Shown: positions 45,890 through 53,621 of the stretch, piece after piece
How the letters are laid out: each line of letters starts with the position of its first letter
Position numbering within the stretch: the stretch's first letter is position 1
DNA from: CAYOPZ01 sp964406005
GTDB taxonomy: Bacteria; Bacteroidota; Bacteroidia; Bacteroidales; SM23-62
Length of the DNA: 64,000 nt
Direction of reading: 5' to 3'
Assembly: GCA_964406005.1 (NCBI GenBank)
Contig: CAYOPZ010000006.1
Location: 1-64,000, forward strand
The notes under the pieces: generated by a model
What the model was told of the DNA's origin: nothing
The model's input: the letters and a program-made list of their open reading frames with translations, nothing else
The model's database searches: none
Program-made: the position numbers and the translations under genes

Positions 45890-46036
45890 CTAAATAATAC
45901 ATTCGTACGGAATGTATAACTCCTCCGGAATTACGTCTCCATCGGCGTTAAAAATGTAGCCGTTCCAATCGTAGATTGGAGCATAGAGGTCGTAATATCC
46001 TGTAGAGGGATCAATTGTAACCACACTTGTTTTCAT
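45890..46036 (-). CDS. 48-residue small protein, companion of the ankyrin protein
   Basis: This short frame was found by reading the gap. ATG at 46034-46036, TAG at 45890-45892; protein begins MKTSVVTIDPSTG and ends PYECII. It is rich in Tyr, Asp and Ile with no cysteine cluster or membrane helix. The start is 5 bp after the stop of the ankyrin gene, and a strong terminator follows 22 bp after its own stop. That arrangement and a sensible amino-acid composition support a real gene. Function unknown. Confidence 0.55.
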   Translation of the reverse strand: MKTSVVTIDPSTGYYDLYAPIYDWNGYIFNADGDVIPEELYIPYECII

Positions 46037-46041
46037 AAATT

Positions 46042-46488
46042 CTACCATTGATAAATATGTTTCATCTCATTAACTAAACGTGTTTTAATTTTTCTTGCAC
46101 TTCGGTGCAGGTATTGCTGTACCGCGATATCAAACAACCTTCGGAGTTCAGCAAAGGTTAAAAGTGATGGGTTGAACGCATCAAGAAGAGTTTCCAATAG
46201 ATCTGGGTATAGCAACGCAGATTCAAGGACTTCATAGGAAACATCTGCCCCCGCTTTAACCAGGCAACTGGCCACTTTCGTGTATCCATTTCTTATCGTA
46301 CTAGCAAGGGTAGAGGTGCCAAACAATTGCATTGCATTAATATCAGCGCCTTTTTCCAATGCGGCAACTACGCCAGGATAGAATCCGTGTCTTGTTGAGC
46401 TTAGTAGCATCTCATCAGCAGATAGACAGGATAATGATTCCCAAATCTCCTGCTCAGTTTTTGGTTTTAAAATCTCACATATCTCCAT
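46042..46488 (-). CDS. Small ankyrin-repeat protein
   Basis: This 148-residue protein contains ankyrin-like repeats (about 30-105: GVVAALEKGADINAMQLFGTSTLASTIRNGYTKVASCLVKAGADVS). The N-terminus is acidic and the C-terminus basic. It has no catalytic domain. Ankyrin proteins mediate protein-protein binding. It pairs with the 48-residue gene downstream and lies beside the defence operon, so an accessory or toxin/immunity-like role is possible but not shown. Confidence 0.7.
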   Translation of the reverse strand: MEICEILKPKTEQEIWESLSCLSADEMLLSSTRHGFYPGVVAALEKGADINAMQLFGTSTLASTIRNGYTKVASCLVKAGADVSYEVLESALLYPDLLETLLDAFNPSLLTFAELRRLFDIAVQQYLHRSARKIKTRLVNEMKHIYQW

Positions 46489-46660
46489 ATTTCAACATTT
46501 TTGATTTTTCGAGAAAACATAACTTCCCCCTTTAATTTTAGTTTTATATGATCATACCCCCCTCCAGGTTGTTGATTCCCAGTAATTTTTTTAAAAAAAG
46601 ATTCTCCGTTGATGGGATATTAATATTTTTACCTCATAACAACCAATAATACAGAGACAT

Positions 46661-47248
46661 ATGAGCATCGCTAATACCTCCACCGTTTGCTCCGGAATTG
46701 AATGGAATTCTCTCCTGGGGCTGCTGGTAAGGCTAAAAAAAGCAAGACGAAAAAGGGAATACTTGCTGATTGGAACAGGTGCCTACTTAGGTCTTAGGGC
46801 TTCAGATCTACTGAATTTGCGCTGGTCCGATTTTATGGATAAGGATGAGATAACAATCACCGAGAAGAAGACAGGAAAGGTCCGGCAGATTACAATAAAT
46901 CCTTCCTTGAAAGACATCTTATCTCTTGTTTCAGCTGACCTGGCAAAGCAAGGGAATTTCAATATAAATACGTACCTGTTTGCTAATCGCAAAGGAGACA
47001 AAGTGTCCATCCAGTATATAAACAGGTTGCTTAAGAAGACTTTTGCTGACTTTGGGATCAGGACACAAAATGCATCCACCCATACCTTAAGAAAGACTTT
47101 CGGGAAACGGGTGTGGGAGATGGATGGAAAAAGTGAACGTAGCCTTATTTATCTGTCACAGATTTTCAATCACTCCAGCATCGGAATTACCCGGAGGTAT
47201 ATTGGGATTGTGCAGGAAGATATCCGGGATATTTACATGAAGTTGTAA
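46661..47248 (+). CDS. Short tyrosine recombinase (catalytic domain only)
   Basis: This 195-residue protein is just the catalytic domain of a tyrosine recombinase, with the catalytic set Arg46 (GLRASDLL), His141-x-x-Arg144 (HTLRKTF), His171 (FNHSS) and Tyr180 (RRYIGI). No N-terminal core-binding domain is present. Such short recombinases are frequent on Bacteroidota elements. Its target is unknown; it may resolve multimers or invert a local segment. It is convergent with radC, with one base between the stops. Confidence 0.88.
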   Translation: MSIANTSTVCSGIEWNSLLGLLVRLKKARRKREYLLIGTGAYLGLRASDLLNLRWSDFMDKDEITITEKKTGKVRQITINPSLKDILSLVSADLAKQGNFNINTYLFANRKGDKVSIQYINRLLKKTFADFGIRTQNASTHTLRKTFGKRVWEMDGKSERSLIYLSQIFNHSSIGITRRYIGIVQEDIRDIYMKL

Positions 47249-47249
47249 T

Positions 47250-47699
47250 CTATTGGTCCAGCATGGACCGGTATTCGTTTCCTGGCGAAATTATCAAATG
47301 ATCCAGCAAATGGATCTCCAGTGTCTTACATGCCTTGTCAATCCGTTCTGTAATTTTATTATCAGCCTCGCTGGGATTCAGATTCCCGCTTGGATGGTTA
47401 TGGGCGAGGATAATACCATGAGCATTTGCTTTAAGAGCATATTGCATCATTAGCTTGATATCAATAACAGTTCCTGTCGTTCCTCCTTTGGAGAGTGATA
47501 CAATCCCCAGAACCCTATTCGAGCGATCCAGGAGCAGCATTTTCATTTCTTCTATATGTTCTATCACCTCATTATCCCAGGCCTCCCAGAACACTCCGAA
47601 TGCATCCTGGGCATTCTTTATTTGAATCCTGTCAGCCGCCTTAACCTTATTTTTGTATATGAGCTTTACTTCTGAAACCTTATTATACTTTTCTGTCAT
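47250..47699 (-). CDS. RadC-like JAB-domain protein
   Basis: This 149-residue protein belongs to the RadC family, with the JAMM metal motif in AHNHPSGNLNPSEADNK (about 98-114) and an upstream Glu (about 48-51). The N-terminal helix-hairpin-helix of full-length RadC is missing, as is usual for mobile-element copies. RadC-type proteins are widespread on phages and islands, but their molecular role is not established. Confidence 0.85.
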   Translation of the reverse strand: MTEKYNKVSEVKLIYKNKVKAADRIQIKNAQDAFGVFWEAWDNEVIEHIEEMKMLLLDRSNRVLGIVSLSKGGTTGTVIDIKLMMQYALKANAHGIILAHNHPSGNLNPSEADNKITERIDKACKTLEIHLLDHLIISPGNEYRSMLDQ

Positions 47700-47709
47700 T
47701 TACACAGGT

Positions 47710-47740
47710 AAAAAAAGGCCTGAAGATCACTCGACAGGCC
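47710..47740 (-). terminator. Terminator between the 90-aa gene and radC
   Basis: The stem GGCCTG/CAGGCC (47717-47722 with 47735-47740) and 12-nt loop are followed on the minus strand by seven T. Confidence 0.75.
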
Positions 47741-47762
47741 ATTCCAACACAATCGAATACGA

Positions 47763-48035
47763 TTACTTTTCAGGCAGTTGTTTCTCAAGTTCTGTGACCT
47801 CATTCCTGGTATCTGTAATCTTTTTGACAACAGAATTGTCAATGGGAAATCCTACATCTTTCATAGCATTTACCATCTTCTCCATCTTTTTAATTTCGCT
47901 GTTCTTCTCCCGGATACGTTTCTTAATATCGGTAATGACACCCTTGTTTACCATGGTGAGGACCCTGGCAATAGTTTCCTTGTCGGGATTACTTTTCACC
48001 CATTCATCGATTGTTTTAAAGAATTTAATTTCCAT
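47763..48035 (-). CDS. Small coiled-coil hypothetical protein
   Basis: This 90-residue, mostly helical and highly charged protein carries a predicted coiled coil (about 35-60, DIKKRIREKNSEIKKMEKMVNAM) and lacks any domain I recognise. It lies between radC and the integrase on the same strand, with its own terminator. It may be an accessory protein of the element. The 242-bp gap to the integrase holds no gene I can support. Confidence 0.6.
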   Translation of the reverse strand: MEIKFFKTIDEWVKSNPDKETIARVLTMVNKGVITDIKKRIREKNSEIKKMEKMVNAMKDVGFPIDNSVVKKITDTRNEVTELEKQLPEK

Positions 48036-48277
48036 AGTGCTGTGTTTGAATTAAACAACTGGTTTACTGGGTAATAATAACTATTTACCATGACCGGGGA
48101 TAATCCTGATTATGTATTGAATTGCACAAATCGTATTGTAATTCTATGACAGTCTATTACAAACTGCCCGTATGCACCCAGGATGTATACATATTCCAGG
48201 AATAGTATCTATCATCTTCCCTAATAGAGTGTCCCAGATGGCCTCTGTTGAGCCCTAGGGGTAAATAAAGTGTCTGA

Positions 48278-49513
48278 TTAAAGGTCAAGTAATTTCCTGT
48301 TCCATTCACGCTTAGTTTCGAGGTCAAATGATGCAAGGTAACTTTCTGTAGTTCGGATATCGGAATGACCAAGGCTTTCTGAAATGAATGTCAAAGGAGC
48401 ACCTTTCTGTTTCAGTATTGTTGCATAGCTATGGCGGGCAACATAGGTGGTAACCGGGACCGAAATATTAAGAGAACTAGCAATATTTTTCATTTCTGAA
48501 TTAACATCCTTGTAGAAATCATGCACACGATCATGGACTTGTTCAGGGTTTAGACCTGATTTCAGAATGGGAAACACAAAATTATCAGGAAGTCTGTCAG
48601 GATTTCCCCATTTGTCTATTATTTCCTGTATCTCTGGCTCTAATGGAATTACAATAGGTCTTTGTTTCCTCCGGGAATTTCGGGTCTTCGTCCGAATAAA
48701 TGCAATCTGGTCTTTATCAATGTTTTTATATTTCAGGTTAGCCATGTCTTTCGAGTTTATGCCATTACACATAAAAATAAATAACCACATATCCCTTGCC
48801 CATTCTTCCCTTGTCCCTGGTCCAGGCTGGTAATTCTGTATTTTCTTAAGATCGGCTATATGCAGAGCCTTTTTAATATTCTGACTTACGGGTATCTCAT
48901 ATTTCCCCTTTCCGAATGGATACTGATCAATTGCAGCCACTCCATCCTTAATAGCTTTATTAAAAACCACACGGACAGTTCTCAGGTACATGCCAACGGT
49001 TGATGAACTGTTGCCATTCTTTTCCATGTTTCGCTGATATGACTTTAGCCATTCAACTGTAATATCATCAAAGGATAAATAACCATTCCTGGAGAAGCCT
49101 TTCACGGAATTTAAGGCGCATTCTGCCATTTTCATGGAGCTAATCCTCCCCTCTGCTTTTGCCTTATTGACTTCCTGTTGTAAATACGTAATGGCATTAT
49201 TTCGAGTACTCCTTGGACGAAAGAATCTAGTTTCGAACTGAGTGAAGGAGAATGGGTCCATTTCCCCAATGATGGCATTCGCCTTCGACTCTATTTCCAG
49301 AAGTTCTATTTTCAGATCCCGGAGAGAACCACGAACATTCCCGTTGTTCATTCGTTGAAAATCTTCCTCTAACACCGAATACTTAAGTCCGTAATATTTT
49401 GGCTTCCTATTATAGGTTACCCGTAACTGAATTTTCTGTCTTCCATCCGTTTTACTTTTCTTTGACCGATGGGCCAAAACGATCTTCACTGTTGCTTTGC
49501 TTCTGCTAATCAT
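48278..49513 (-). CDS. Tyrosine integrase of the element
   Basis: This 411-residue protein has an N-terminal arm-binding-like domain (about 1-95), a core-binding SAM-like domain (about 105-215) and a catalytic domain (220-411). The Arg of box II (VARHSYAT, about 356), His383 (LGHSD) and the nucleophile Tyr392 (ESYLASFD) are present. At the first catalytic Arg position the sequence reads NGINSKDM, so that Arg seems replaced by Asn, and the position three before the box II Arg is Tyr rather than His. Similar substitutions occur in Bacteroidota integrases such as IntDOT. It sits 200 bp inside attR and should catalyse integration into the tRNA. Confidence 0.93.
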   Translation of the reverse strand: MISRSKATVKIVLAHRSKKSKTDGRQKIQLRVTYNRKPKYYGLKYSVLEEDFQRMNNGNVRGSLRDLKIELLEIESKANAIIGEMDPFSFTQFETRFFRPRSTRNNAITYLQQEVNKAKAEGRISSMKMAECALNSVKGFSRNGYLSFDDITVEWLKSYQRNMEKNGNSSSTVGMYLRTVRVVFNKAIKDGVAAIDQYPFGKGKYEIPVSQNIKKALHIADLKKIQNYQPGPGTREEWARDMWLFIFMCNGINSKDMANLKYKNIDKDQIAFIRTKTRNSRRKQRPIVIPLEPEIQEIIDKWGNPDRLPDNFVFPILKSGLNPEQVHDRVHDFYKDVNSEMKNIASSLNISVPVTTYVARHSYATILKQKGAPLTFISESLGHSDIRTTESYLASFDLETKREWNRKLLDL

Positions 49514-49590
49514 AATATCACCTTTATAATTTAATAGTGATATGCAGCAACAGGAGCCGCGTTCTCAAAATGGCCAAATAAATTTTCGCA

Positions 49591-49612
49591 GGATAAACAT
49601 TTGAATAAACAA
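49591..49612 (+). repeat. 22-bp terminal direct repeat, right copy
   Basis: This copy is identical to 9080-9101 and lies 112 bp inside attR, upstream of the integrase gene. The region 49524-49724 otherwise holds no gene; frames there are mostly antisense to the tRNA fragment. Confidence 0.7.
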
Positions 49613-49724
49613 GGATGGGAGATAATGGAAAACAACTGCAAACAGGAGAAAAATAGAAGTATTGGTTATCAATTACTTGGAAGAGAACATCAAAAAATGG
49701 AAAACACCGGAAACAAAAAATATT

Positions 49725-49770
49725 TGACTCATAATCAGGGGGTCGCTGGTTCGAGCCCAGCTGGGCCCAC
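49725..49770 (+). repeat. attR, 46-bp direct repeat
   Basis: This is the displaced 3' end of the original tRNA, identical to attL but not preceded by a tRNA 5' half, so it is not a functional tRNA. Confidence 0.95.
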
Positions 49771-49777
49771 CATCGAT

Positions 49778-49817
49778 AACCAACCACCCGAAGTAACGTC
49801 CGGGTGGTTGGTTTTTT
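49778..49817 (+). terminator. Original chromosomal terminator of the tRNA
   Basis: A perfect 13-bp stem (49778-49790 with 49801-49813) and 10-nt loop are followed by six T. Its first ten stem bases are identical to the element-borne terminator at 9035. Confidence 0.85.
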
Positions 49818-49855
49818 GTTGGAAAGTGGATATTGCTTCTGTGGTTTGTATGCAC

Positions 49856-49885
49856 TATTTTTGACTTAATAACTGCAATAGTCAA
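49856..49885 (+). promoter_or_regulatory. Operator and -7 box of the TetR gene
   Basis: The inverted repeat TTGACT (49861-49866) / AGTCAA (49880-49885) spans 25 bp and overlaps TATTTTTG (49856-49863), a perfect -7 element. The ATG of the TetR gene follows at 49891. The same 25-bp geometry occurs twice upstream of the MMPL gene. Confidence 0.7.
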
Positions 49886-49890
49886 AACGA

Positions 49891-50478
49891 ATGCCGGAAA
49901 CAGATGTAAAAAGCCAGATTGTTGTATCTGCAACAAAATACTTCTCCAAATACGGCTTTCATAAGACCACTATGGAAGAGATTGCAAAGAACATCCATAA
50001 GGCAAAAGGGGTACTATATTACTATTTTAGAAACAAAGAGGAACTGTTTAACGAGGTATTGAAACAGGAACTGGGAACGCTGAAAACCGCATTGCTCAAA
50101 ATCGTTCACAGTAATAAAAATTCCCTGGCCATACTTACCGACTACATGCTTACCCGATTCAAGCTGTTGAATCAGGCGGTCAACTATCACGAGACCCTGA
50201 AAGCCGATTTTTTTGAAAAATACCATTTTGTAAAGGATGTAATGGATGATTTTGAAAATTTCGAACAGGTCCAGCTAACCGCCATTATTGAAAAAGGCAA
50301 TGCAGAAGGATACCTGAATGTAAAAGATATTCGCCCTACCGTTGATGTAGCGATGATGATCATTAAAAGCATAGAAATTCCGCTGTTCCTTCAGGATAAA
50401 TATGAAGTATATAAAAATACACTGCATGATTTGATCGATATGATCACCGGCGGTCTTAGCATTAATCATAAGTCATAA
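49891..50478 (+). CDS. TetR-family repressor of the MMPL operon
   Basis: This 195-residue regulator has a TetR-type HTH (about 12-55: YGFHKTTMEEIAKNIHKAKGVLYYYFRNKEELFNEVL) and a variable helical ligand domain. It is the first gene right of the element and is followed by an RND/MMPL operon. Three identical-geometry 25-bp inverted repeats, one in its own promoter and two before the transporter, suggest autoregulation and control of the transporter. The inducer is unknown, perhaps a lipid. Confidence 0.9.
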   Translation: MPETDVKSQIVVSATKYFSKYGFHKTTMEEIAKNIHKAKGVLYYYFRNKEELFNEVLKQELGTLKTALLKIVHSNKNSLAILTDYMLTRFKLLNQAVNYHETLKADFFEKYHFVKDVMDDFENFEQVQLTAIIEKGNAEGYLNVKDIRPTVDVAMMIIKSIEIPLFLQDKYEVYKNTLHDLIDMITGGLSINHKS

Positions 50479-50496
50479 TGGACTTTTTTTAACAAT

Positions 50497-50569
50497 TATT
50501 TGACCAGAAAACATAATTGGTCAAATATTTTTATTATATTTGCGTTGACTATAAAACAAAAACGGTCAA
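50497..50569 (+). promoter_or_regulatory. Twin TetR operators flanking the MMPL promoter
   Basis: Operator 1 is a perfect palindrome with 10-bp arms (50497-50506 and 50518-50527), core TTGACC (50500) and GGTCAA (50519-50524). Operator 2 is TTGACT (50545) and GGTCAA (50564-50569). Both cores span 25 bp. TATATTTG (50535-50542), a perfect -7 element, lies between them. Confidence 0.75.
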
Positions 50570-50577
50570 TAAGTAAA

Positions 50578-52848
50578 GTGCAGAAATTTGCTGGAAGAAT
50601 CATTAAGCTCAGATGGGTAATCGTTTGCAGTGTTTTAGGGCTAACGATTTTCTTTGGTTATCAGATCAGGAATATAACCATCAATTCCGATATACTGAGT
50701 ACGCTGCCCGATGATGATCCGGCGGGGCATTTGTATAAGAGCATAGGAGATCAATACGGAGGAAATGATATCGGCATGATTGTCCTGGAAACGGACGATG
50801 TGTTCAATAAAGAGGTGTTGCAGCACATAAGGCAGATCACGGACAGCCTGAAAATTACCCCGGGTGTTTCAACCGTAACAAGCCTGACCAACATCATTGA
50901 TATTAAAAGCTCGGAATGGGGTATCGAAATCGGGAATCTTGTCGATGAGTACGATCTGCCCGACGAACCCTCCGAATTGGACAGCCTCAGGAACTATGTT
51001 TACTCCAATGACATGTATAGAGGGACAATCGTGTCGGAGGACGGAAAAGCCACAGTCATATTATTTACATTTTTTCCGGATGTTGACAGGCAGGAGATCG
51101 CATCGGGTATAAAGGCCGTGGTCGAAAAACTGGATCTCTACGAGAACGTTTATTATGGAGGATTGCCCTTTATGTTGGACGATATTACAGAATTGCTCCT
51201 GTCGGATATGCTTTGGCTCATACCCTTTGTGTTTGTAATCATTGCCCTGATACTGGTATTGGGTTTCAGATCCTTTCGGGGAATGCTGTTACCCCTGCTT
51301 ACCGCAGGAATTACGGTTGTATGGACACTGGGTGTCATGGCCCTGGCGGGATTTGAGATTACCATTGTCTCCAACTTCATGCCGGTAATACTGCTCTCTC
51401 TCGCAAGCGCATACACCATCCATGTACTGAACAGTGTAAATCTGAATCCCGAAAGCGACCGGAAACAGGCTTTGGTGAAAGCGATGGTCTTTACCATAAT
51501 TCCCGTGATCCTGGCGGCAGTAACCACAGCCATCGGGTTCGTCTCTTTCGTATTTGGGGCATACCTCACGATGATCAAGGAATTTGGCATTTGCAGTGCC
51601 ATCGGCATATCGATAGCTCTGTTACTGTCGGTATTCTTCGTTCCTGCAGTTATTTCAGCATTTTCGATGCACGGAAGGAAACGCAATGCTGAAAAAGCAG
51701 GCAAGAACACTCTGTTGACCCGTCTTCTGCTCCGGCCCATGGTAAATCTTCTTCTCAAACATCCAAAACATGTAATTGCGGTCTGGAGCATCATTATGCT
51801 GGTAAGCGTAGGCGGTATTTTCTTAATAAGGACAAGTGTAAACATCACCGAATATTTCAAGAAGGACAATCCCACCAGGGTAGCAGAGAGCGTAATGCAA
51901 AAAAAGTTCGGTGGTTCCTTGGCGGTTTTCGTTGAGTTTGAAGGAGATATACAGGAACCGGATGTGTTGAAGATGATGATCAGAACCGAAGAATTCATGA
52001 AGACGGACCCGAATATATCCTCAGCACAGTCGGTGGCAGATCTTGTCGAAAGGATGAATGATGCTATGGGAGAAGGGAAAAAAATTCCGGATGAGAAAGC
52101 CAAGATTGAACAATTATGGTTTTTACTGGATGGCCAGGATGTTATGGATCAGATGGTTTCAGATGATCTGGACAGAGGGATTATTCAATCCAAGTTTGCA
52201 TCCATTGAAACCAAAGAAATAGAATCCTTTACCCAAAAGATGAACCGGTTTATTGAGGAAAACTCAAACGATGATTACAAAATAAACTTTACAGGAATAC
52301 CCCCCCTGTATGTAAAGCTCAACGACAGCCTTGTAAAAAGCCAATACAGCAGCCTGATCATTGCCATCATCATGGTCCTGTTGTTTATAGGAGTCATTAT
52401 GCGTTCTTTTATAAACGGCGTACACGCCACCATCCCCATCCTTGCCACCATTCTGCTGTTACTGGGTTTCATGGGCTTTTTCGGAATTGCGCTCGATATA
52501 GCAACGGTTCTTGTGGGAAGCATTGCCCTGGGTATAGGCATTGATTATTCCATCCATGTGATCACCGGATTTAACGTTCATCTGAATAATCATGGGAATG
52601 CTGAAACGGCTGTTGAAGAAACCATCCTGACAAAGGGTAAAGCGGTTATCATCAATGCAACCTCTGTAGCAGCCGGATTCCTTATGTTGTTATTTGCTCA
52701 AATATTACCCATACAAAATTTCGGATTGCTTATTGCTATCAGCATGGTAGGCTCCGGACTGGGTGCATTGACGCTTTTACCCGCAATACTATTATTGTCT
52801 AACCGTAAGCGTTCCATATCACAACGAAGTAGTAATGTAACATTTTGA
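50578..52848 (+). CDS. RND-superfamily (MMPL-type) exporter
   Basis: This is a 756-residue inner-membrane transporter starting at GTG 50578 (VQKFAGRIIKLRW). The longer frame from a TTG at 50500 is rejected because it would translate the operator and promoter. There are 12 predicted membrane helices in two halves, each with a periplasmic loop, and a sterol-sensing-like/MMPL core (GFRSFRGMLLPLLTAGITVVW; IALGIGIDYSIHVI). It belongs to the group that moves lipids (hopanoids, mycobacterial lipids), not the tripartite drug pumps. The next two genes encode a LolA-like carrier and an outer-membrane barrel, so it probably exports a lipid to the outer membrane. Confidence 0.9.
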   Translation: MQKFAGRIIKLRWVIVCSVLGLTIFFGYQIRNITINSDILSTLPDDDPAGHLYKSIGDQYGGNDIGMIVLETDDVFNKEVLQHIRQITDSLKITPGVSTVTSLTNIIDIKSSEWGIEIGNLVDEYDLPDEPSELDSLRNYVYSNDMYRGTIVSEDGKATVILFTFFPDVDRQEIASGIKAVVEKLDLYENVYYGGLPFMLDDITELLLSDMLWLIPFVFVIIALILVLGFRSFRGMLLPLLTAGITVVWTLGVMALAGFEITIVSNFMPVILLSLASAYTIHVLNSVNLNPESDRKQALVKAMVFTIIPVILAAVTTAIGFVSFVFGAYLTMIKEFGICSAIGISIALLLSVFFVPAVISAFSMHGRKRNAEKAGKNTLLTRLLLRPMVNLLLKHPKHVIAVWSIIMLVSVGGIFLIRTSVNITEYFKKDNPTRVAESVMQKKFGGSLAVFVEFEGDIQEPDVLKMMIRTEEFMKTDPNISSAQSVADLVERMNDAMGEGKKIPDEKAKIEQLWFLLDGQDVMDQMVSDDLDRGIIQSKFASIETKEIESFTQKMNRFIEENSNDDYKINFTGIPPLYVKLNDSLVKSQYSSLIIAIIMVLLFIGVIMRSFINGVHATIPILATILLLLGFMGFFGIALDIATVLVGSIALGIGIDYSIHVITGFNVHLNNHGNAETAVEETILTKGKAVIINATSVAAGFLMLLFAQILPIQNFGLLIAISMVGSGLGALTLLPAILLLSNRKRSISQRSSNVTF

Positions 52849-52851
52849 CAT

Positions 52852-53589
52852 ATGAAACGAAGAACACAAACAGCGATTATTTTCCTGATGACACTAGCAG
52901 GAAGCGTATTATCTGCTCATGCACAGGAAGATGCCAGCTCCATATTAAAGAATATGGACCGGGTATTGTACGGACCCAAAGACATGACGGGAACCAACAC
53001 GATTATTTTAATCGACCGGAACGGCAGGCAGGAAATCCGCGAAGCAAGTATAAAGCAAAAAGGGACGGATAAACGCATCATGCGCTTTTCCTCACCTGCA
53101 TCGCAGGCAGGGATCGCCGTCCTGGCATTACCGGATGATGTTATGTACATGTATTTACCCGCATACGGAAAAGAAAGGCGCATTTCAGCCAGCGTGAAGA
53201 ATCAGAATTTTGCAGGCACCGATTTCTCCTATGATGATATTGAGCCCAAACCGTACTCGGATAAATACACACCAAAACTGATCCATAATGAAGGGAATGT
53301 TTTTGTGCTGGAACTCATTCCAAAGGGAAGATCGGATTATTCCAAAATTATAGCACACATCCATAAGACGCATTATTACCCGGTTTACATGGAGTACTAT
53401 GATAAGGGAAACAAGAAGATTAAAGAGGCTAAATACACCTTTGTAAAAGCAGGAAAATACTGGAATGCAACAGAAATCGAGATGAAGAATTTAAAAAAAG
53501 ATCACGTCACAAAAATGCAGACATCGGATGTTGAATACGACAAGGGCCTGTCCGATGATGAATTTACAGTCAGAAAACTGAAACAATGA
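52852..53589 (+). CDS. LolA-like outer-membrane lipoprotein-sorting protein
   Basis: This 245-residue periplasmic protein has a signal peptide (cleavage after SAHA) and a LolA/LolB-like beta fold with EIREASIKQKGTDKRIMRFSSPASQAGIAVL. It follows the MMPL gene by 3 bp and shares ATGA with the frame continuing downstream. Proteins of this type pair with MMPL transporters in many bacteria and are proposed to carry lipids across the periplasm. Confidence 0.85.
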   Translation: MKRRTQTAIIFLMTLAGSVLSAHAQEDASSILKNMDRVLYGPKDMTGTNTIILIDRNGRQEIREASIKQKGTDKRIMRFSSPASQAGIAVLALPDDVMYMYLPAYGKERRISASVKNQNFAGTDFSYDDIEPKPYSDKYTPKLIHNEGNVFVLELIPKGRSDYSKIIAHIHKTHYYPVYMEYYDKGNKKIKEAKYTFVKAGKYWNATEIEMKNLKKDHVTKMQTSDVEYDKGLSDDEFTVRKLKQ

Positions 53590-53621
53590 AACCGGAAATC
53601 ATGTGCCACAATAAATTGGCT

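Larger units (their letters stand above)
8982..49770. mobile_element. tRNA-integrated genomic element, about 40.7 kb
   Basis: The element is bounded by a perfect 46-bp direct repeat that begins in the anticodon stem of the CAU tRNA and ends one base after its discriminator base. The left copy completes the tRNA; the right copy has no 5' tRNA half. A full-length tyrosine integrase lies just inside the right end, reading away from it. Base composition is visibly more AT-rich than the left flank. The cargo comprises a two-component-controlled efflux and envelope module, an iron/substrate-uptake-like TonB cluster and a defence operon. A primase/VirE protein and an excisionase-like HTH protein are present; no relaxase or type IV secretion gene was recognised. 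Confidence 0.93.

Noticed and set aside
42685..47248. Phase-variable hsdS inversion using the short recombinase at 46661
   Set aside because: No second or partial hsdS and no inverted repeats in hsdS were seen, and the recombinase is over 2.5 kb away.
49725..49770. A second tRNA gene at the right end
   Set aside because: Only the 3' part is present; no D-arm or 5' acceptor strand precedes it.
50500..50577. TTG start for the MMPL exporter
   Set aside because: It would translate the operator and -7 box; the GTG at 50578 begins a normal N-terminus.
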